A stretch of DNA of 64,000 bases, from NCBI GenBank assembly GCA_028753945.1, contig JAPNXP010000005.1, positions 4,092,001 to 4,156,000 of the forward strand. The letters are read 5' to 3'. Of this stretch, positions 1 through 7,095 are shown piece after piece. Under the pieces are notes generated by a model, which ran no database searches, was not told the DNA's origin, and saw only the letters and a list, made by a program, of their open reading frames with translations. The stretch is from Hexactinellida sp. DTS-2022 (lineage: Eukaryota; Porifera; Hexactinellida). Within the stretch, counting starts at the first letter, position 1. The number at the start of each line of letters is the position of its first letter. The translations under genes and the position numbers were made by a program.

Positions 1-222
1 TATCTAAGAGTAATACCTAAGAGGAATATTTTTACCTAAGAGTAATATCTTAATAGTGTTCGAAAACACCCTTTCATCTCTTTTGATTTGCTTGTCGATG
101 TCAGAGCTCTTTTGGCGCGCTTGTCTCTCTTCTGGAGTTATACCTCCGCCACAGTTCCCCATTCGCGAAATCTACTAGAGCTGTAACAAGTGAATAGCAA
201 AATAATAATTTAATATAATATA
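1..222. other. Unassigned flank with a short imperfect repeat
   Basis: Positions 1-55 hold three imperfect copies of a CCTAAGAGTAATAT-like motif. I see no gene or element boundary in the rest. Confidence 0.4.
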
Positions 223-395
223 ATGGGAAATAATATAAAAAGGTCTCGGGGGATTACGGTACTTGGGAAAGGTCGTAGGTTGGCAGTACGGGCACACTCA
301 CTTGGTGAGTATTCACAGGCCGGCAAACAGACCCATGTGGAAGGACACATTGTCAATACGGTAGAGGTAACTCAGAGCTCTACGTCAGTACGCAT

Positions 396-447
396 GGTGG
401 TCGAGGGTTATCTTCCTGATGAGTCCCTGAGATGGGACGAAACCACT
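396..447 (+). ncRNA. Candidate type III hammerhead self-cleaving ribozyme
   Basis: All conserved parts of a hammerhead are present in order. CTGATGA is at 416-422 and GAAA at 439-442. Stem II is GTCCC (423-427) with GGGAC (434-438) and a TGAGAT loop. Stem I is GAGG (403-406) with CTTC (412-415), including one G-T wobble, closed by GTTAT. Stem III is GTGG (397-400) with CCAC (443-446), extendable by a G-T pair at 396/447. The predicted cleavage site follows TC at 401-402, whose T can form the invariant pair with A442. Stems I and II are loop-capped and stem III is open, which makes it type III. Self-cleavage is inferred from the fit to the consensus. In animals such motifs usually sit in Penelope-like elements, retrozymes or satellites, but I recognise no host element here and see only one copy. 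Confidence 0.8.
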
Positions 448-637
448 CACAAAACATCCCCATGAGTTGAGGTTAGCAAGAGCGCCTAGTCCTCATATTA
501 GTGCGTGGCCTCATCTCATAACAAAAATTATAGGAAGGACAAAGTAGCCCATATAATTCTGAGAATAGAACGTCAACAGTAATGAATAAAGTAATATAAA
601 ATGGTTATTTTTTATGAATAAATACCGGGATTTTTTT
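448..637. other. Unassigned spacer
   Basis: I see no gene or repeat here. It lies between the ribozyme motif and the foldback element. Confidence 0.4.
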
Positions 638-646
638 GAAAGACTC

Positions 647-835
647 AAGGTTTTACAAATATCGATATCGGGAAAATCCCCGATATCGATACGATATATC
701 GGAAAATCCTCGATATCGATAAATATCGCGATATTTTTTAAAAACATCGGAAATATCGGAAAATATCGGGAAATATCGGAGAATATCGGAAAATATTGGG
801 AAAATATCGGAAATATCGGACTTTTTCAGCTTTGT
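647..835 (+). repeat. ATATCGG-type repeat, outer part of left arm
   Basis: This is a run of short units around AAATATCGGGAAATATCGG with palindromic GATATCGATATC-like stretches. Its inverted counterpart is at 4690-4819. Similar ATCGATA sequence also flanks the gypsy element (4738-4770 and 5283-5295). Confidence 0.75.
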
Positions 836-845
836 GAAGTTAGCT

Positions 846-905
846 GGATATTCGACATTCGACATTCGATATTCACATTCGACATTCGACATTCACATTC
901 ATAAG
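846..905 (+). repeat. TTCGACAT / TTCACAT tandem repeat, left arm
   Basis: Short tandem units of TTCGACA and TTCACA. The same block is inverted at 4607-4672, supporting a long terminal inverted repeat. Confidence 0.8.
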
Positions 906-907
906 CC

Positions 908-1866
908 TTTATCATGTTGTATCAGTCTGTATCACCTTGATACGTTGTATCATGTTGTATCAGTCTGTATCATGTTGTATCACCTTGTACTATGTTGTAT
1001 GAGTCTGTATCATTTTGTATCAGTCTGTGTCATGTTGTATCAGTCTTGTATCACCTTGTATCAGTCTGTATCACGTTGTATCATGTTGTATCAGTCTGTA
1101 TCACCTTGTATCAGTCTGTGTCATGTTGTATCAGCTTGTATCAGTCTATATCACCTTGTATCAGTATGTATTAGTCTTGTATCAGTCTGTATCAGCTTGT
1201 ATCAGTCTATATCACCTTGTATTACGTTGTATCATGTTGTATCACCTTGTATCAGTCTGTGTCATGTTGTATCAGCTTGTATCAGTCTATATCACCTTGT
1301 ATCAGAATGTATTAGTCTTGTATCAGTCTGTATCATGTTATATCATGTTGTACCAGTCTGTATCAGCTTGTATCAGTCTGTGTCATGTTGTATCAGCTTG
1401 TATCAGTCTATATCACCTTGTATCAGTATGTATTAGTCTTGTATCACGTTGTATCAGTCTGTGTCATGTTGTATCAGTCTATATCACCTTGTATCAGTAT
1501 GTATTAGTCTTGTATCAGTCTATATCACCTTGTATCATGTTGTATCACCTTGTATCAGTCTGTATCAGTCTGTATCACGTTGTATCATGTTGTATCACCT
1601 TGTATCAGTCTGTGTCATGTTGTATCAGTCTATATCACATTGTATCAGTATGTATTAGTCTTGTATCAATCTGTATCAGCTTGTATCAGTCTATATCACG
1701 TTGTATCATGTTGTATCAGTCTGTATCACCTTGTATCAGTCTGTGTCATGTATCAGCTTGTATCAGTCTATATCACCTTGTATCAGTATGTATTAGTCTT
1801 GTATCAGTCTGTATCAGCTTGTATCAGTCTATATCAGCTTGTATCAGTCTGTATTAGTCTTGTATA
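908..1866 (+). repeat. Decamer minisatellite (TTGTATCASY-type), left arm
   Basis: Nearly 1 kb of roughly 10-bp units such as TGTATCAGTC, TGTATCACCT and TGTGTCATGT. Most frames stay open because the repeat lacks stops, giving false Cys/Ser/Val/Tyr-rich reading frames. It is the mirror of the array at 3986-4606. Confidence 0.95.
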
Positions 1867-1967
1867 ATTCTTAACCATTTTAAAAGATATGTGGGTATCA
1901 GTGATTTTCACTTGTTTTTCCTGAAGCGCTCATATTGAGCACTGAGTCCCGCTTTATTATTGAACCC

Positions 1968-2621
1968 CAGAGGCGCCCACAGACCCCTAAAAAAAGTAAC
2001 GCACAATGTTGTATGGAAATTGGGCTGTAAATATTAGTATATGATTGTGCATTATATTGAATCTTAAATTCTTAATTATTTGAGAGAAGTGCAATTCGCC
2101 GATGTCCTGATGCATCAAACGAATGTATAACCCTCTCAACGTCGATCGGATATCTCGATGCACGTGCATTAGTGCAAGACCCGTGAGTCAAAAATTGTGT
2201 GCGAGAGCTGCAAGTAAGATATCAACTTAAGTTGATTGATACGCGTATCGCGTATAATACGTATCATACATTATACGCTATCAATCAGTACGTATATTAA
2301 GTTAAATATATGATCAACAAGGGATGTTTTAAAAGTAAATTCAGTTGTATAGTATACTATATGTTTAAATCTTATTGTAAAACAAGATGCTAGCAAGTAA
2401 TCAAATTTATACTATATACAAGACTATACTAAGGTCGATTAACAGTAAAAGAATAACGATTAAACCGAAAGTTGTTCATTACAATTCCAATAGCGCGATA
2501 TGATAAGTAAGATATACGAATAATAAGTATCAATAAAATACGTATTAAACAACCAAGAAAATTACCCAGTTAAATTTGTATACGCACGTGCTTATACTGC
2601 GTACCCCTGTGGGCGCCACTG
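1968..2621. mobile_element. hAT-type MITE, 8-bp TSD
   Basis: Inverted ends CAGAGGCGCCCACAG and (minus strand) CAGTGGCGCCCACAG are flanked by the exact 8-bp duplication TTGAACCC (1960-1967, 2622-2629). CAG...CTG ends with an 8-bp TSD are diagnostic of hAT elements. No transposase is encoded. It lies inside the foldback element. Confidence 0.93.
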
Positions 2622-2867
2622 TTGAACCCTATACACAAAACTAATATTTTAAGACATTTCAAACTATATTTGCGATAAATAGTTGTCGACTCGTCAATTG
2701 ACGCTGTTTGAGGGAGCACCCTTCCAAATCGGAGATTATTTTTCGGTAAAAGCATGTTTCGATTGATAACGACATGATTTAATAACTAATAACACTTGTA
2801 ATATATATAATAGCGCCTAAAACTGTTTTATGCATCCGTACATGACTGACATTTAAAATCAGTTGAA

Positions 2868-2960
2868 TTGATTTGACATGAATTGCTTGAATAATTGAAT
2901 TGAATTGAATTGATTGAATTGATTGAATTGATTTGAATTGAATTGAATTGAATTGAATTG
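2868..2960 (+). repeat. TGAAT/GAATT microsatellite
   Basis: An imperfect pentamer array TTGAATTGAA just left of the Helitron 5' end. Confidence 0.9.
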
Positions 2961-2965
2961 AATAA

Positions 2966-3700
2966 TCTATATTATTAAATCTCGATTGTTGTTTGTGTGT
3001 TTGTGTGTTTGTTTGTGTGTGTGTGTGTTTGTCCGGATTATATTAAAGTGATGGGGGAATAGAAACCGCAATTAATATTGGGATATAAACTAACTTTCAA
3101 ATGTTATAATAGGTTAACAAGTATGCTGAACACGAATTTCGCATTTATAAATTTATAATATTAATATTTGTTGTTGTTGTTTACACAAAAAGGTAAACAA
3201 ATTGATGAAATTCCAAATCAACCTAGAAGTTAGCTTTCAAAGGGTATTATAGGTAAACAAGTGTGCTGAACACGAATTTCGCATTTTTTAATTTATAATA
3301 TTAATATTTGTTGTTGTTGTTTACACAAACAGGTAAACAAATTGATGAAATTCCAAATCAACCTAGAAGTTAGCTTTCAAAGGGTATTATAGGTAAATAA
3401 GTGTGCTGAACACGAATTTCGCATTTTTTAATTTCTAATATGAATAATTGTTGTTGTTATGTTGCTTACCAAAAATATGTAAACAAATTAACGAAAAATT
3501 CAAAATCATTCTAGAAGTTTGCTTCCGACGGGAATTATTCGTAAACAAGTTAAAACTATGGAAATGGTAGAAAGAGTTGTATATAACTTCCTCTAACATT
3601 TTCCATGGTAGCAACGATGGGGAGTAAGGCCGCATAGCGGCCGTTAACTTGAGGTGCGTAGCACCGATCTGTCGCAAAGCGACCGAGACCGAAGGGCTCG
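2966..3700 (+). mobile_element. Non-autonomous Helitron, family H1, copy 1
   Basis: It starts TCTATATTATTAAATC and ends with hairpins and CCGAAGGGCTCG, inserted between A (2965) and T (3701) with no target duplication. Inside are about three tandem units of 140 bp sharing GCTGAACACGAATTTCGCAT (starts near 3121, 3261 and 3401). There is no Rep/helicase gene. The final 73 bases form four consecutive hairpins, each with a 3-nt loop. The CTCG end departs from the usual CTRR rule, so an atypical Helitron or Helentron derivative is possible. Confidence 0.85.
3628..3700 (+). other. Four tandem tri-loop hairpins at the Helitron 3' end
   Basis: Four stems in a row: GGCCGC-ATA-GCGGCC (3628-3642), GGTGC-GTA-GCACC (3653-3665), GTCGC-AAA-GCGAC (3671-3683) and CGAGACC-GAA-GGGCTCG (3684-3700, one A-G mismatch). 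The last ends exactly at the element terminus. The order is kept in all four H1 copies. A single 3' hairpin is normal for Helitrons and is thought to act as a transposition terminator. Confidence 0.85.
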
Positions 3701-3985
3701 TAATAATAATAATAATTGAACTGAATGATCTAGTAACCATTTCGAAATTGATCTGTTGCAATATTTTTACAAAAATAATTCAAATCATTGAGTATGACCG
3801 AACGTTGCTTGTGTGTTCTAATAAACTATTCAAATGCTATTTTTTTTAATTAATCAGCTAGGAACCCAACGTAATTAAGTTAATTGGTAATATACCAATA
3901 ATATCTTAATTCCGCAATCAACAATCTACTTAATAAAACTATTATAATACTAGAGTTTTCGAAGTAAATCTTACTTTAATTATTA

Positions 3986-4606
3986 GGTGATACAGACTGA
4001 TACAAGACTGATACAATGTGATACAGACTGATACAAGAATGATACATACTGATACAAGATGATACAGACTGATACAATATGATACAGACTGATACAATAT
4101 GATACAGACTGATACAACATGATACAGACTGATACAACATGATACAGACTGATACAAGGTGATACAAGACTGATACAACATGACACAGACTGATACAACA
4201 TGATACAGACTGATACAACATTATACATGGTGATACAGACTGATACAAGGTGATACAGACTGATACAAGGTGACACAAGACTGATACAACATGACACATA
4301 CTGATACAAGGTGATACAGACTGATACAACATGATACAAGGTGATACAGACTGATACAAGGTAATACAAGACTGATACAACATGACACAGACTGATACAA
4401 AATGATACAGACTGATACAACATAGTACAAGGTGATACAACATGATACAAACTGATACAAGGTGATACAAGACTGATACAACATGACACAGACTGATACA
4501 AAATGATACAGACTGATACAACATAGTACAAGGTGATACAACATGATACAGACTGATACATGATACAGACTGATACAACGTGATACAAGGTGATACAACA
4601 TGATAA
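3986..4606 (-). repeat. Decamer minisatellite, right arm (inverted)
   Basis: Reverse complement of the left array: units such as TGATACAACA, TGATACAGAC and TGATACAAGG. It is shorter than the left arm, so the arms have changed length independently. Confidence 0.95.
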
Positions 4607-4819
4607 AGGCTTATGAATGTGAATGTCGAATGTCGAATGTGAATATCGAATGTCGAATGTCGAATATCCAGCTAACTTCACAAGGCTGACATTTCCGATA
4701 TTTAAAAAAAATATCGCGATATGTTCTTTGGGAATTTCCGATATCGATACTACCGATAAATATCGGAATTTTCGATATTTTTCGATATTTTTAAGACCGA
4801 TATATCGATGTCAATCCTT
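4607..4819 (-). repeat. Outer part of right arm of the foldback
   Basis: The inverted GAATGTCGAATG block (4607-4672) is followed by the inverted ATATCG-rich block, ending TCAATCCTT directly before the TSD copy at 4820-4828. Confidence 0.85.
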
Positions 4820-4828
4820 GAAAGACTC

Positions 4829-5291
4829 GTTAATATTCGTATATCATAATTAGTTGTATTACTTAAAACTAATACGTATCGAGAGTAAATAAATATAATT
4901 ATATATGAACCCGTCCCCATATCTCCAGTGTTTTAAAGCCTAGGGGGCCAAAACATTAATGATTTACGGACGGGGCCCGAAAAACGCTGGTGTCTCCATA
5001 ACGCGCTTAATAGAACTTGCGCCAAATAGAGTAAATAGGGACATACCTAATTTCCGGAATGGGACGGTATGGAACGGTACCATCAGGGTTGCAAACTTTT
5101 TGTAAGCACAAAGCGTAATATTTAGTCCTTTTTTTGAAAAAAAGCGTGAGATTTCGACTAAAAAGCGTGGAAAACAATTTTTCACCTCAAAAGGCAGTAA
5201 TTGAGGGTTTTGTTTAGCACCCACCCCTTAATTTTATGCTAGTTTCTCAGGCGCTGGACGTCCTTTCTAACGTGAGGTTTTGCCGATATCG
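4829..5291. other. Unassigned spacer between foldback and gypsy element
   Basis: No gene seen. It contains a TTTCCGGAATGGGACGG stretch (about 5050-5080) related to sequence near 13860-13905, and the gypsy target flank GATATCGATAC. Confidence 0.4.
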
Positions 5292-5295
5292 ATAC

Positions 5296-5445
5296 TGTTA
5301 TAGTTTAGTCGATTGTTAACCAACCTTAGTAGTTGCTCTTAGCTCGCACTAGTTATTGTGTGTTTAGTTAGACTTCACTAATGTCTATATTTATTTGTAT
5401 TTCTATTAATCAACTTATTATTCATTTGTTTACAAGTTCTCAACA
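5296..5445 (+). repeat. 5' LTR of gypsy element 1
   Basis: 150 bp with TG...CA ends, matching 9871-10020 without any difference I can see. A TATATTTA stretch near 5384 could serve as a promoter. I could not recognise a tRNA-complementary primer-binding site in the bases that follow. Confidence 0.95.
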
Positions 5446-5469
5446 TAAATACAAATACTATCAGACAAA

Positions 5470-6495
5470 ATGGCAACGCCGATCTCCATTAGAATTCCAC
5501 CGTTGCGTGAAGGACAGACAATTACCTCGTGGCGACCACATTTCGAAGCGGCGGTATCCACCATAATACAGGGGGAAGGAGGTGCCAAAGCAGCGATCAG
5601 ACTACTGCCAGCTTATATCAATCGAGGGAAAATGGAGTGCAAAGTGGTAATAGGTGCACTAGAAACAGAATCACTCCAAGCCGCGTTCGAATACCTAATA
5701 GAGCGACTAGACCCCAAAGCAGACGAATTTGCTGCCACTGAGAGATTCCGACTCATGACGTGGCCACCTGGTGAAACCGCTATGGATTTCTTCGCGAGGT
5801 ACTTAGAAGAGGCAAAGATAGCACAGATCACCCCCAAACAAGCTTGCAGATTTATGGTAACTCAACTTCCTCAAGAAGTGCAGCCGAAACTCAAAGAATG
5901 GGTAACTCCGCAAATAGCAGACCTCTCTGAGGACGGGGCTGTCAAATTCGCAGCGGAGATTCGGCAAGTGCTGCAGAGTAAAGGGATACCTCTCGACAAA
6001 GGATGGCACGGTGTGAACTCCCCCAAGGTATGTTACGCGAAGACTATCGAAGTAACGTCGGGCGCTGACCAGAGCGCAGTGTCAAGCGAAGATGATGAGG
6101 ATACGGTCCAAACGCTTCGCGTACGCGGATCAGATACTAGGTTTCCGAAGAGTAAGAAGGCAACGCCCTCAGAACGGAAGTGCTTCGGCTGCGGTCAACC
6201 TGGCCATTTCATACGTGAATGTCCACACAAAAGATGCGCAGTATGCAAGCAGAGCGGACACCGCACCAGCTACTGTCCATCCAAGAGGAATTTAAGCTAC
6301 GGAAAGAAGTCGGTGATAGACAGGGGAAACGTTTACCAAGTGTCAACTAGTGAGAACGCAGTCACGCTCATAGTACGAATCCAAGGTAAGGAAGTAGCAG
6401 CAATGTTGGATACTGGAGCAACACCTTGTGTAATTGACAGGGGTACAGTAGAGAGACTGAACCTAACTCAAATAATAGAACACGAGCCTAGTTAG
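5470..6495 (+). CDS. gag: Gag polyprotein with start of the aspartic protease
   Basis: 341 codons from the first ATG after the LTR, ending at TAG (6493-6495). Residues 1-180 are an alpha-helix-rich capsid-like region. Residues 200-212 are acidic. Two CCHC zinc knuckles follow (C238-C251 and C256-C269, spacing CX2CX4HX4C), expected to bind genomic RNA. The protease motif LDTGA starts at residue 313, with catalytic D314. The frame stops about 27 residues after the DTG, well before a retropepsin is complete, and the same frame continues at 6496 with matching protease sequence. The stop is therefore a nonsense mutation or a read-through site; a TAG followed by G resembles known read-through contexts, but its place inside the protease favours mutation. 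Confidence 0.9.
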   Translation: MATPISIRIPPLREGQTITSWRPHFEAAVSTIIQGEGGAKAAIRLLPAYINRGKMECKVVIGALETESLQAAFEYLIERLDPKADEFAATERFRLMTWPPGETAMDFFARYLEEAKIAQITPKQACRFMVTQLPQEVQPKLKEWVTPQIADLSEDGAVKFAAEIRQVLQSKGIPLDKGWHGVNSPKVCYAKTIEVTSGADQSAVSSEDDEDTVQTLRVRGSDTRFPKSKKATPSERKCFGCGQPGHFIRECPHKRCAVCKQSGHRTSYCPSKRNLSYGKKSVIDRGNVYQVSTSENAVTLIVRIQGKEVAAMLDTGATPCVIDRGTVERLNLTQIIEHEPS

Positions 6496-7095
6496 GTGTA
6501 TGGGCTGTGCAACAGTCCCGTGCAGGTCTTGGGGTACATGATGGCCAAGGTAAAAGTTGGTTCGCACAGACCGGTAGTGCAGAAAATACAGGTAGTCGAC
6601 ACTGAAGAACCCACGGTGCTTCTCGGCCGTCAGCTAATGCAAAAGCTGGGTACGGTTTCATTCGACTTTCAGAATAGCAGGATCAAGATTGGGGATACTT
6701 GGGAGTCCTATGAGACAGAGATATGTGGCGGAACTCCGCTGGCCAGGGCTCAAGTAGCAAAGCAAGACGAAGAAGTTGAAAATCCTAGCAGAAGAAAGCA
6801 TCCCAATCTGATTAATCAAAAGTTACCGCGTGAGGAACACTCTAAGCGCGAGAAAATTATCGAGAAGTTCCATCATGGATTTGCACTGAATCACAAGAAA
6901 CCGGTCACGTACCAAGCTATCAACTTATCACGCTATTGTGACTGGGGACGCGTTACCTCAGAAGAGCCGCCCGAGAAGAGTTCCCCCGAAGTGGGAAGAG
7001 GAGATAAACAGACAATTAGAGGATATGCTAGCAGCTCGCCCACCGATAGTGAAACCCAGCTCGTCGCCTTGGGCTTCAGACGTAGTCCTTGTTAG
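6496..7095 (+). pseudogene. Protease C-terminal half and linker, after an in-frame stop
   Basis: This continues the gag frame directly after the TAG. It carries the typical second half of a gypsy retropepsin, including VLLGRQLMQKLG, which matches the equivalent LLLGRQFMQLFG of gypsy element 2. The basic linker following leads towards RT, but the RT frame (from 6938) is shifted by one. There is no ATG at its start, so translation would need read-through from gag. The end of this frame beyond about 6930 is a shadow of the RT region. Confidence 0.75.

Larger units (their letters stand above)
647..4819. mobile_element. Foldback transposon with tandem-repeat inverted arms, 9-bp TSD
   Basis: The exact direct repeat GAAAGACTC lies at 638-646 and 4820-4828, immediately outside inverted ends AAGGTTTTACA and (minus strand) AAGGATTGACA. 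Moving inwards, both arms carry the same blocks in mirror order: an ATATCGG-rich block, a TTCGACATTC block, then a roughly 10-bp repeat array (908-1866, and inverted at 3986-4606). The middle (1867-3985) holds an hAT MITE and a Helitron and no credible gene. A 9-bp TSD with long inverted repeats suits a non-autonomous Mutator-like or other foldback element; the superfamily is not proven. Confidence 0.85.

Noticed and set aside
223..465. 80-codon open frame at the left edge
   Set aside because: It overlaps the hammerhead motif, has no recognisable domain and no signs of a gene around it; chance frame.
908..1866. CRISPR-like array
   Set aside because: The units are contiguous decamers with no unique spacers, in eukaryotic DNA.
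834..1867. Long Cys/Ser/Tyr/Val-rich open frames (also 3942-4681 on the minus strand)
   Set aside because: They are translations of the decamer repeat, open in most frames because the unit lacks stop codons.
4928..4991. Short CCAGTGTTTT / AAAACGCTGG inverted pair
   Set aside because: Too short and without a target duplication; may be chance.
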